Shown here piece by piece: positions 53,505 to 64,000 of a stretch of DNA of 64,000 nt. Location: contig CM046875.1 of assembly GCA_025667525.1 (NCBI GenBank), forward strand, positions 436,182,617 to 436,246,616, written 5' to 3'. Positions within the stretch are counted from its first letter, which is position 1; every line of letters begins with the position of its first letter. The position numbers and the translations under genes were made by a program. This stretch comes from Glebionis coronaria (Eukaryota > Streptophyta > Magnoliopsida > Asterales > Asteraceae). The notes below the pieces were generated by a model. That model had not been told where the DNA came from and searched no databases. It saw only the letters and a list, made by a program, of their open reading frames with translations.

Positions 53505-54440
53505 GGAGAAAAGGAGTAATCAGCTTTCCAATTGATAAAATAGAAGTTGTGTAGTGCGCCTCACTTATCCTTACCCGAGGGCAATGATGACTTTGAGGTA
53601 TATTGTGACGCCTCATATAAAGGATTGGGAGCAGTATTGATGCAAAGAAAGAAAGTGATTGCCTATGCTTCTAGGCAATTAAATAAGCATGAGAAAAACC
53701 ACACTACCCACGACTTAGAACTTGGAGCGGTTGTCTTTGCCTTAAAAATTTGGAGGCATTATCTTTACGGAACAAAATGTACAGTGTACACCGACCACAA
53801 GAGTCTGCAACATATATTAGATCAAAAAGAGCTTAATATGAGGCAGCGCCGTTGGATCGAACTGTTAAGCGATTACGATTGTGAATTCAAATACCATCCA
53901 GGTAAAGCAAACATAGTTGCTGATGCACTAAGCCGTAAAGATAAAGACCCACCCATGAGGGTTCGAGCCTTAACCATGACCATCAATTTGGACCTGCCCA
54001 AGCAAATCCTTGAAGCACAAACCCAAGAACAGAAACCCAAAAACCTCTGGAAAGAAGTCATTGGGGGAATGCTTCGAACCGATCTCTCTAAAGAGAAACT
54101 GTAACCAAGAGCAGACGGAACATTATGCTTACACGGGAGGAGTTGGTTACCCCGTTATGGGAATTTGAGGGACATAATCATGCACGAGTCACATAAATCT
54201 AAATACGCAATACATCCGGGATCGGAAAAGATGTATCAAGATATGAGGAAATTGTATTGGTGGCCAAACATGAAGGCTGACATCGCCACTTATGTTCAAA
54301 AATGTCTGACATGCGCATGTATCAAAACAGAACACGAAAGGCCATCCGGTCTACTGGTACAGCCTGAGATACCTAAATGGAAGTGGCAAAATATCACCAT
54401 GGATTTTGTGACCAAACTCCCAAAGTCATCGTGGATATGA
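53505..54440 (+). pseudogene. Tekay RNaseH and integrase N-terminal part, broken
   Basis: After three stops (53502-53540) the same frame holds RNase H ([52 protein letters not shown]). A TAA at 54102-54104 follows. The frame then carries the integrase zinc domain ([32 protein letters not shown]) and the start of the catalytic core ([12 protein letters not shown]), up to a frameshift near 54430. Confidence 0.8.
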
Positions 54441-55016
54441 TGCCATTTGGGTGATAGTCAACCGACTCACCAAGTCTGCTCATTTCATACCCATTAAGGA
54501 ATCCGACTCCTTATCCAAGTTGGCAAGGACCTACCTTAAGCAAATTGTAACCAAACATGGGGTACCAGTCTCAATAATCTGTGACCGGACAGTAGATTCA
54601 CCTCCAACTTCTGGAGGGCTCTCCAACGAGCCCTGGGTACCCAACTGGATATGAGCACCGCCTATCATCCCCAAACGGATGGTCAGAGTGAGCGAACCAT
54701 CCAAACTCTATAAGACATGCTAATAGCATGTGTGATTGATTTTGGAAATAGTTGTGTCGAGCATATACCTTTGGTTGAGTTCTCCTATAACAATAGCTAC
54801 CACGCCAGTATCAAGGCCGCCCCTTTCGAAGCCCTTTACGGAAGGAAATGTCGCTCTCCTATATGTTGGGCAGAGGTAGGTGAGTTCCAACTCACTGGGC
54901 CTGAGTTGATTCAGGAGACTACAGATCGAATCATCATTATAAAGCAGAGACTAGAAGCTGCACGTGATCGACAAAAGAGCTACGCGGATCAGAAACGCAG
55001 ACCCGTGTAGTTCAAA
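54441..55016 (+). pseudogene. Tekay integrase core, frameshifted
   Basis: [12 protein letters not shown] and [10 protein letters not shown] are read in one frame. A further frameshift near 54585-54600 loses the usual DRDSRFTS phrase. [18 protein letters not shown] resumes in the original frame and meets a TAA near 54712. Then [20 protein letters not shown] continues to a TAG at 55008. The catalytic Asp after ISxD and the Glu of QSER can be located, but they are in different frames. Confidence 0.75.
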
Positions 55017-55436
55017 GTAGGAGATCACGTCATGCTCAAAGTATCACCATGGAAGGGAGTTATACGATTTGGAAAGCGGGGAAATTTGAATCCACGATAT
55101 GTGGGCCCTTTCAAAGTGATAGCCAAGATTGGGGAAGTGGCTTACCGTTTAGAATTGCCGCCACAGTTAAGTCGGATACACCCCACCTTCCATGTGTCAA
55201 ACCTAAAAAAGTGCTACGCAGAGGAACCTTTGGTTATGCCTTTAGAGGGGGTCCATATCGATGACCAACTCCAATACACCGAGACACTAGTGGAAATCAT
55301 GAAGAGAACAACCAAGAAGTGGAAACGTAGCTGGATCCCGTTAATCAAAGTACGATGGGACTCGAAGAGAGGCCCCGAGTACACCTGGGAACGAGAAGAC
55401 ATCTTCAAAGCCAAATACCCTCATCTTTTCACTTAA
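55017..55436 (+). pseudogene. Tekay integrase C-terminus and chromodomain
   Basis: [14 protein letters not shown] and [28 protein letters not shown] text form the GPY/F module; [13 protein letters not shown] follows. The last ~60 residues ([23 protein letters not shown] and [15 protein letters not shown]) are a chromodomain of the chromovirus type, which in this family targets integration to heterochromatin. The frame is open to the natural stop but is cut off from the rest of pol upstream. Confidence 0.8.
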
Positions 55437-55492
55437 AAGATAAATATGTTTTTAGTAGCTTTGAGGACAAAGATAAAATAACGGGGTGGTGC
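55437..55492 (+). promoter_or_regulatory. 3' end and polypurine tract of the Tekay element
   Basis: TTTGAGGACAAAGATAAAAT then ACGGGGTGGTGC immediately before the 3' LTR. The TTGAGGACAAA phrase is usual in this position in Tekay elements. Confidence 0.65.
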
Positions 55493-58400
55493 TATAAAAT
55501 CCATGATTTTACCATGATTTCATGTAATAAGATTCACCCATAAATCCTAGAATAATCACTCATGTGTTGTACATCTATAAGTTGTGTGTAAATTTGATCA
55601 CTATGTACTAATACTTTTACAACTACTTTTCTATGGAAATATGATGCATAACTAAACTTGGTACATAAGACTAGGATTACAAATATTGAAAGTTACAACA
55701 ACTATATATGCCCAACACTTAAACAAATTATTGGAAAATGTTGTATGAGGTAGTACTACATATATATAAATGTATGTGTACATTATAAACATATATACAC
55801 ACTTTAGACTAGCCCAAAGTCCTCTACCTTGTGTGCTAGCCCAACACAAGCCCACAACTTGAGCCCATCTCCCCTTTTTGGCTAAGAATGACACGCACCC
55901 CCTTAGGTGGAAGGTGAAGAGATGCCTTGGGAACACAAGTGTCATGCCTTGGGAACACAAGTGTCAACACTTGGCACTATTGTTCTTACCAAGGTGTTCA
56001 CACCCAAACTTGCATTCTCTCTCCCCTTTTAGCCGAAAACACACACACATACTCTTCACATTCCCTCTCAACTAGATCTCACTCTCTCTTCCCTTTTTCT
56101 CTCAAACAATTCGGCTATAAGCCACCAAAAATCCAAGTTTGTTCACTAGATATACTAGATCTTTGCCTCATAGTAATCACAAATCAATTGGTAGCATAAT
56201 CATCATCTTTGGAAGTATTATACCAAAGCCCTAGCCGAAACTAAAAGGTCACGGCTTGGTTGATATTTAGAGTCTCCTTCAGCATCTTGAATAGATCTCT
56301 AACCTCTTTGTTCACATAGATCTCCCTTAGTAACATTTAGGCAAGAAAGGTATACTCCTCATGTGTCTTCATTTTCACTTGCATGCATCATCATCCATCT
56401 ATAAACACATGTATATAACTTATTAAAAATCAAGATTTGGTAATAACCATGACCTAGAAGGTCACGACCTATTTTTGTGTACGATTGAACATAGTTAAAA
56501 ATCTTTTAATAAGAAATCTATGATTAGTACTATATGTTTAAACTTGATTTAAAATCATATGAAAATATTTTATAAACTTAATGTAGCAAGGGTTACAAAT
56601 CTTACTTTATGGGACTTTGGTTAACAAATAATCATAGATCTCATAAAATAAACATGTGTAACTCTAGAACCATGAAAACCATGACCTAGAAGGTCACGAC
56701 ATATATGATTAATGAATACGTGATTTATGTGCTAAGTTTAAATGATGGAATACGTATCATTACATGTTAAATGGATTATTGAAAATCACAAAAATGTTAT
56801 ATGTATGCTTAGATGATCTTTTAGTGTGCATGCATGTATATGTGGAACCTAGATTTGTGGTTAAGTGGTAATTATGAAACTAGCTAAAAACCATATCTTG
56901 GAAATACCAAGATTTAAATGACTAACCGTAAGTTATATATGGTGTACATGGACTTTGACTTGTTTTCTTATTATATACATAGTTAGATCTTAATATTGAA
57001 ACACTTGAAAGTGCATGCAATCTTAAAACAAGACTTGACACACCTTAATGAACTATGGTAATCATAGCCGTGGGTCTTAAGCTCATGGTTAGAACTTATG
57101 ACTTGTATAAAACCATGTAACAAACCTAGATCTAAATTGGTACATCACATAAAACAAAGTATAAGTTTTATTCTTCTATTTTAGATTCAAAACTAAATAT
57201 GAATAAACTAAAGGCAAGCTTATAAGAACATCCTAAGTTAAAACTTACATAAAAATGTAAAGTAGTGTTAATGGACTATTTAAGCCCATAAAATGTTAAT
57301 TCAAAACTTAATGGACCCAATAAGCGCATTTTAAAAATCCTAGTAACTTAACGGACTTAAGATTACACTTAGGCCCATTTAACAAATTAAATGACTTAAA
57401 AATATACTTAAGCCCACTAAAATAGCCCATTAGATGTTTAGCCCATTTAATGAGCTCATATACTATTTTGAATGTTAAATAAAAGTTTTTATAATAGAAA
57501 TATAACTTATAAAAACTTTTTGGATGAAAATGACAATTTATAAAACTTAAGGACAAAATCCGTAACTTAGAAAACTTGTTTTGATAAACTAGTAAGCACA
57601 AGGACTGAAATTGTAAATACTCAAAAGTCTAGGGTTTAATAATTACTATCTGTGGCAAACTAAACCCTAGGGACCATTTTGGGAAGTTTCTAAAAGATAT
57701 GTTGTCATTTTAAAACCCTAAGGACTATTTTTGTAATTTACCAAAACTTAAAGAAGCCCTAAGGGGTGTTTTTGTAATTTTGGTGAAGTTACAAAACTTA
57801 GATAAAACTAGGGGGACCAAATCTACCATAAGCCGAAACTTTAACAAACCCTAGGTACTAATTATGTAAAATCCGAAAGTTACACTTGTTTAAAATATAG
57901 AGGGACTAGTTTTGCCATATCCCGAAACATTACCAATCCCTAACCCTAAAATCTATGTTAATTATAATAACACATAATTAAAATACTTAGAACCAAAGAA
58001 TTAGGGTATAAACTCTTAAGTTTAGATTATTTTATAAATATTAAAATAATTTATGAAAACTTTATAGTAAAATAAAATATTATATTTTTTTTACTTTAGG
58101 AAATAATTGTATAAACAATTATGAATATGTGTTACTCATACATAAACTCATATACTTTTAGAAAATAAAATTTATATGAACGATTGGATAAATTGAATGT
58201 TAATATTTAAGTAGAACATTTTATGTCTACTTAACAAAGAAACTTAATATAAGTTAATACATGTATGCTAACTGATATTAATAGTTAAACATTTTATGCT
58301 TACCTAGAAATGAATATTGATGCTACTTGAACTACGGTTATTTAGATAAATACCATAGTATGAATGAACTGAATAAAATCCGCATAAGCATACATATATG

Positions 58401-59234
58401 TTCTTTGTACTATCTATTAAGACTGTACTATCTGATTAGGAATAACTTTGGTGTGAGCTTTAATTGGATATCCGTGTTAAACAAGCAATTGCCTACTCCC
58501 AGGTGAGTTTAAAGCCCCATATAAACTTTGATAAAACTATCCCTTTTGGGAAAGAAAATATGCAAACATATATTGGACATAACTGAATTGTATAAACTGG
58601 ATTATGACTGATTATTGTTGAAACTGTTAAATTGTTGCAAATCGCCCGAATGTTATAAATAGATCTATTAGGGGATTGACCATCCCCGTCTGGGTGAGTC
58701 ATGCTCACTGTGCCTTGGCCGGGACAACAGACGTATACCATGTTGGAACTAGAATGGGTGTCTTTCTGTAAGACACGACGTCCTCATCCGTTGAGGACTA
58801 TGGGGTCAAGCTTTAGTTTCTAATAATAAACAAATGTTACTTACATTTTAGTAAGAATGCTTTGTGCATTATTACTTCTATGATTATTATATGTCCAAAC
58901 TAATTTTTTGTTAAAATCTGTAAATTCACCAACTTTATGTTGACCCCGTTAGTATGTTTTGCACAGGAATATGAAGTTAGTACGTGGTGTGTGTATGGTC
59001 TCCAACATCTTAGTAATCTGCATTGTAGGACTCGTCTGGGGTTCTAATTGGGAAACTCAATCAAACACTCTTCACCATATTTAAGACAAAGTTTTATTTA
59101 TTTGTTTAAATAAACATGTAATATGATTTGACTAACACTTTATCTTATGCTCTATGGACTATATGTTATCGATCCACCCTTGTGACATTCCGTGGATATA
59201 TTTCGCATATTTTTACCCTACCCAGGGTGTCACA
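55493..59234 (+). repeat. 3' LTR of the Tekay element (3.74 kb)
   Basis: It starts TATAAAATCCATGATTTTACC (relative at 59904 starts TGTAAAATCC, so the usual TG has mutated) and ends GGTGTCACA. TATAAATA at 58654-58661 with the hairpin cluster downstream. Palindromes TGACCT-AGA-AGGTCA at 56449 and 56681. ORFs inside are not genes. Confidence 0.87.
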
Positions 59235-59654
59235 ACTTACCTTAGTTAGATAATGAAGATCAAGCTATTTTGAGTGATTATCTCTTCCTTAGGCCGCAAG
59301 AACAGGGAGCCCAACCTGGACTCTCTCGAGTATAAAAGGAACCCCACGGTTCTACAAAGGTATGATACACACAATACCCTAAACACTAATATACTCAAAT
59401 TGATTACTTACTCTCACGCTGGAGTCTAAATATGGGTCACAAACCCACGGTGAGCCTAACGGTGTCTATTTAGTGCGTAGGGTCCCCAAAACAAGTTTCA
59501 CTTGGTGCAAGAGCCGGAGTCCAAAACCCCAAATTAAGCCTAATTTGGGTCAAGCTTGGTCCATCCAACTTTTGTATCAACAAGTTGGCACGATCCATGG
59601 GATCCACACTAAGCTCTAACTAATGATGAAAAGCGGTAAGAATGAAGGCCGTAG
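59235..59654 (+). mobile_element. Tat-type LTR fragment with TATA box and degenerate PBS
   Basis: GAGTATAAAAGGAACCCC (TATAAAA 59331-59337) is a typical Tat LTR promoter context. The LTR appears to end at TGTATCAACA near 59582. TTGGCACGATCCATGGGA (59585-59602) looks like a decayed TGGCGCCGTCTGTGGGA PBS. The upstream part of the LTR is missing. Confidence 0.55.
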
Positions 59655-59903
59655 ATGGTAGATGGCCGTATCACATCAGTAAATGCTACCCCAAGATCTG
59701 CCAGTGAGGCAAACACTCGGGATGTGAACAATCCCCCAATTATAAGAATAGGAGGACTGTTCTCAACTCCCCTACTCACCGCGAGGGAAAAAGGCATCGA
59801 ACGAAAGTCAACTCAGCCCCCTCCCAATAAGCAAAAAAGAAAGACGCCCCAAGAGGAGAGAGGGGAAGTCGTTGCTACAAAGGCACGCATGATGGAGGAG
59901 TAC
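59655..59903 (+). pseudogene. Tat gag N-terminus, truncated by LTR insertion
   Basis: ATG at 59655. About 83 residues with the phrases SASEANTRDVNNPPI, GGLFSTP and TAREKGIE resemble gag starts of Tat-lineage elements. The segment is charged toward the end (RARMMEEY-like). The frame runs into the Tekay-family LTR at 59904, so any longer ORF is chimeric. Confidence 0.55.
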
Positions 59904-62900
59904 TGTAAAATCCATGATTTTACCATGATTTTATGTAATGAAATTTCACCCATTAAATCTTGGAACACAAATTCATGTATTATATTTCTGTAAGTCATAT
60001 GTGAACTTGTCCAATGTGCACATATACTTTTACATACATACTTGTTATAATAAGTTTGACTATGGAAACTATGTACCTAAAAGAAGTAGTAAAAATACAT
60101 AACCCACATTGATTAAACAACACTTAACAAAGATTGGAAATTATGCTACACCATGTGTAATATAGCCGTATATATATGTATGCATATTATAGGCATTCCT
60201 AAACCTTCTTGGACTAGCCCAAGATCATGTACTCTTTGTGTTAAGCCCAACACAAGCCCACACAAGCCCACCCTCTCTTTTGGATAGCCATACACGGCAC
60301 CAAAGACATGTAGAAGGAGAAGGGATGCATGGGAAACACAAAAGCCAACACTTGGCACAAGTTTTCTTACCTAGGGAATCATGCCTTTTGCATTCCCTTC
60401 CCTCTATCCTCTTTAAGCCGAAACACATACATTCTTACACACATGCAATCCAATCTTGTTCTCTCACCCTCTTCTCTCTCAAATCATACGGCTTAAAGCC
60501 ATATACATCCAAAACCAAGTATTAATTCCACCAAGATACTTGTCTTATCTTTACTACAAATCATTAGTAGTATCATTCTCTTTAAATCACTATAAACAAG
60601 CCCTAGCTAAGTCATCAAGGCCACGACTTGGTTTGTTTTAGGGTTTTCTTCATCATCTTGAGTAGATCTCAAATCTCCTTGTTCATCTAGATCATTTGTG
60701 GTACTTTTAGGCAAGAGAGGTGTACACATCATAATCTTTCATTTCTTCATGCATGCATCATCATACACCTATAAACACAAGTAAGCAACATGTTAAAAAT
60801 CAAGATTTAATAAAGCTATGACCCTTATAGGTCACGACATATTTATGCAAATCATGTTTATGATTTAAAATCTTTTAATAAGAAACTTATGACTTATGTG
60901 TTATGTATTAAAATTTATTTAAAAACCATATGAAACCTTTTATAAATCCAAACATTTCATGAGTTGCAAATCTTGTTTATGGGACTTTGGTTACCCAATA
61001 ACCATAGATCTCATGAAATGAACTTGTGCAACTTAAATATCATGAAAACCATGACCTTAAAGGTCACGGCTAAATTAAGTGGTGACTATATGAATGGTTT
61101 TCTAAGTTTTGTATAATGGAATATGAAATGTAACATGTTAAATGGAATATTAAAAATCACAAAAACAACTTATGTGTATAAATATGGCCGTGGGTTATAC
61201 AAGACCTAAAATGGGTTAGATGTAAATGCATGCTTATTTAAACCTAGATCTAGTGATAATTGTTAACTTAACATGATACACATGAAATAAGCTAGTAGAT
61301 CTTATGGGAATATTGGGAGAAAACAATATAGCCATGGGCTATACCTTGTTTTCTTGGAATAATAATAGCCTTGGGAACATGCATGAAAGCTAGATAATCA
61401 TGATGTGTTTTTGTAAATATTTACAAGACTTAAAAACTAGCTAAAGTGTTCATCTTGGAAATACCAAGATCTAAAAGTATAGTCGTGAGCTATATATGAG
61501 TGTACATGGACCTACGTTTAATTTTTTGTTCTAGACATAGTTTAAATCTTATTTTGGACTTGTGACTTATTGTCTTGATGTTTACATAGTTAGATCTAAT
61601 TTTGTAACACTTATAAACTACATGCAACCTTAAAATGAGAATTTATTTATCTTAATATGCTATAACTAATGTTAGCCGTGAGATATAAGCTCCTACTAGG
61701 GCTTATGACCTACTTGTAACCTTATAACACACCTAGATCTAATTTGGTATAACACATAAAACGAATTTTAAGTTTTATTCATCTATTTAGATTTAAAACT
61801 AAATATTAATAAGCTCATAATAAGCTTATAAAAATATCCTAAGTAAAAACATACATAAAATATAAAGTAATGTTAATGGACTAATTAAGTCCATGAAATG
61901 TTAATCTAAAACTTAATGGACCCAATAAGCCCATTTGATAAATTTTAATAACTTAAATGGACTTAAGATTACACTTAGGCCCATTTAACTAATTAAAGGG
62001 GCTTAAAAATGTATTAAGCCCAATAAATGATTTAAAGGCCCATTTAAATAAATTAGTGGACTTGAAATATAATTAAGCCCACTAAAATAGCCCATTAGAT
62101 GTTTAGCCCATTTAATGAGCCCATATAAAGTTTGAATGTTAAAATAAAAGTTTTTATAATAAAATATAACTTATAAAAACTTTTTGGATGAAAATGACAA
62201 TTTATAAAACTTAAGGACTAAAATCGTAACTTATGAAACTTGTTTTGATAAACTAGTAAACACAAGGACTGAAAATGTAAATATCCAAAAGTTTAGGGTT
62301 GATATTATCCGTGGCAAATTAAAACCTAGGGACCATTTTGGGAAGTTTCTAAAAGTTATTTTATCATTTTAAAATCCTAAGGACTATTTTAGTAATTTGC
62401 CGAAACTTAAAGAAGCCCTAGGGGCTATTTTTGTAATTTTAGTAAAGTTACAAGACCTAGATATAATTAGGGGGACTAAATCTGCCATAAGCCGAAACTT
62501 TAACAAGCCCTAGGTACTAAATATGTAAAATCCGAAAATTATACTTGTTTAAAAATATAGAGGGACTAGTTTTGCCATATTCCGAAACATTACCAAGCCC
62601 TAACCTTAAAATCTACTTTAATTATAATAAAACATAATTAAAATACTTAGACCATAAGAGTTAAGGTATAAATTCTTTAAGTTTAAATTATTTTATAAAT
62701 ATTAAAATAATTTATGGAAACTTTAAAGTTAAATAAAAAATCTTTTTATATTTATATTTACTTTAGGAGATAATTTTTTAAACAATTATGATTATGTATT
62801 AATCATACATAAACTTATATACTTTTAGAAAATAAAATATATATGAACGTTGGAGAAATTGAATGTTAAAAATTTAAGTAGAACATCTTACGTCTACTTA

Positions 62901-64000
62901 AAATATGAAACTTAATATTAAAGTTTAAATGAATGATGATAATACGTGAACTACGAACGTTAACTAATATTAAGTAGGATTGTGGTGTTTACATAATAAT
63001 GAAACCTAGTAGTAAATGAGTGATTATAATACTTGAACGGAAAACGTAAACTAATATTTTAAGTAGAACATTTTATGTATACTTAACTAAGAAACTTAAT
63101 TATAAGTTATATGATTATTATAAATACATATATGCTAACTGATATTAATAGTTAAACATTTTATGGTTACTAAGAAATGAATATTTATACTACTTGAACT
63201 ACGGTTATTTAGATAATTATTGTAGTATAAATGAACTCAATAAAATCTTTATAAGCATACATATATGTTCTTTGTACTATCTATTAAGACTGTACTATCT
63301 GATTAGGCATAACTTTGGCGTGAACTTTAATTGGATATTCGTACTAAAAAACAATTGCCTACTCCCAGGTGAGTTTACAGCCCCATATAAACTTTTGATA
63401 AAACTTCCCTATTGGGAAAGAAAATATGCAAAAACATAATGGACACAACTGGATTGTATAAACTTGACTATGATTGTTTATTACTGAACTGTTAAATTGT
63501 TGTAAATCGCTAGAATGTTATAAATAGATCTATTAGGGATTGACCATCCCCGTCTGGGTGAGTCATGCTCACTGTGTCTTGGCCGGGACAACAGACGTAT
63601 ACCATGTTGGAACTGGAATGGGTGTCTTTTTGTAAGACACTACGTCCTCATCTGTTTAGGACTACGGAGGTTAAGCTTCAGTTTCTAATAATAAACAAAT
63701 GTTATCTAAATTTTAATGAGAATGCTTTGTGCATTGTCACTTCTATGCTTAATGTATGTCCAAACTAATTAATTGTTAAAATCTGTAAATTCACCAACTT
63801 TATGTTGACCCATGTTAGTATGTTTTGCACAGAAATGTGAAGTTAGTACGTGGTGTGTGCATGGTCTCCAGCATCTTAGAAATCTGCATCATACGACTCG
63901 TCAGGGGCTCTATTTAGGAATCATAAACAATCACCTTCTGTCATGCTTAAAACAATTTTATTTTATTTGCTATCAAACATGTAAACTGATTTAAATAACT
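59904..64000 (+). mobile_element. Second Tekay-family LTR, runs off the window
   Basis: It starts TGTAAAATCCATGATTTTACC and follows the LTR at 55493-59234 throughout, with more divergence and some 400 bp of extra sequence, mainly around 61100-61480 and 61980-62060. TATAAATA at 63519-63526 with the hairpin cluster after it. By comparison it would end about 150-200 bp beyond the window. It is inserted in the Tat gag stub. Confidence 0.82.

Larger units (their letters stand above)
46821..59234 (+). mobile_element. Decayed Tekay-lineage chromovirus, 5' LTR truncated
   Basis: LTR copies end at 49145 and 59234 (both GGTGTCACA) and share 2325 bp; in a sampled 460 bp they differ by about 3-4%. The 5' LTR lacks its first ~1.4 kb. 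Internal order is PBS, an extra ORF, gag, PR, RT, RNase H, INT and chromodomain, all on the plus strand. Coding is broken by at least ten stops and three frameshifts. It is much older than the insertions on the left. Confidence 0.85.

Noticed and set aside
55652..56199. Several 60-100 codon ORFs in the Tekay 3' LTR
   Set aside because: Overlapping frames on both strands inside an LTR; not conserved in the second LTR copy.
1..64000. Host protein-coding genes
   Set aside because: All recognisable coding sequence belongs to transposable elements; the only unassigned candidate is the broken ORF at 39056-40605.

Overview
The window is a plant nuclear heterochromatin-like block made almost entirely of nested LTR retrotransposons, with two hAT-type MITEs and no recognisable host gene. 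The protein remnants (Athila and Tekay Ty3/gypsy, a Tat-type gag, and a copia gag-spacer region) have wording I know best from Asteraceae such as Tanacetum, Artemisia and Lactuca. An Asteraceae genome is therefore my inference, not something the sequence proves.

Left part (1-37466): a minus-strand Athila-like element A (internal start and tRNA-Asp-type PBS at 1-888; its LTR in pieces 889-2887, 11828-11929 and 36488-37466) was split by two insertions. The first is an 8.9 kb non-autonomous copia-like element (2888-11827, TSD AATCT). It carries one 732-codon gag-spacer ORF, no protease/integrase/RT, and a 1.3 kb array of tandem, strongly structured repeats. The second is a 13.4 kb gag-protease-only Athila-like element (11930-36487). 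Its gag gene is itself split by a very young 11.1 kb Athila element (17131-28254, TSD GTGGT, LTRs with one visible difference) encoding gag-PR-RT-RNaseH-INT with a single nonsense codon. A 335 bp hAT MITE (265-599) sits in element A.

Middle (37467-46820): a plus-strand LTR-like fragment with a TATA box; an unrecognised broken Pro/Ser/Thr-rich ORF interrupted by a second hAT MITE (39447-40016) and flanked by GC-rich hairpin repeats; unexplained AT-rich DNA; and a minus-strand 3' LTR plus 3' internal remnant (41274-46820) of the same family as the gag-protease element.

Right (46821-64000): a decayed Tekay chromovirus (5' LTR truncated, internal 49146-55492, 3' LTR 55493-59234) with an extra coiled-coil-like ORF upstream of gag and a C-terminal chromodomain; a Tat-type LTR/gag stub (59235-59903); and a second Tekay-family LTR inserted in that stub and running off the window.

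The strongest unexplained signal is RNA/DNA secondary structure: tandem ~150 nt units with four hairpins each at 8019-9275, whose stems change in compensating pairs while loops stay fixed. Others are hairpins at the very start of each Athila-like LTR, a shared TATA-plus-hairpin module in a copia-like and an Athila LTR, a positionally conserved hairpin inside three Athila-like LTRs, and a four-hairpin leader after the TATA box in Tekay LTRs. All comparisons were made by eye.
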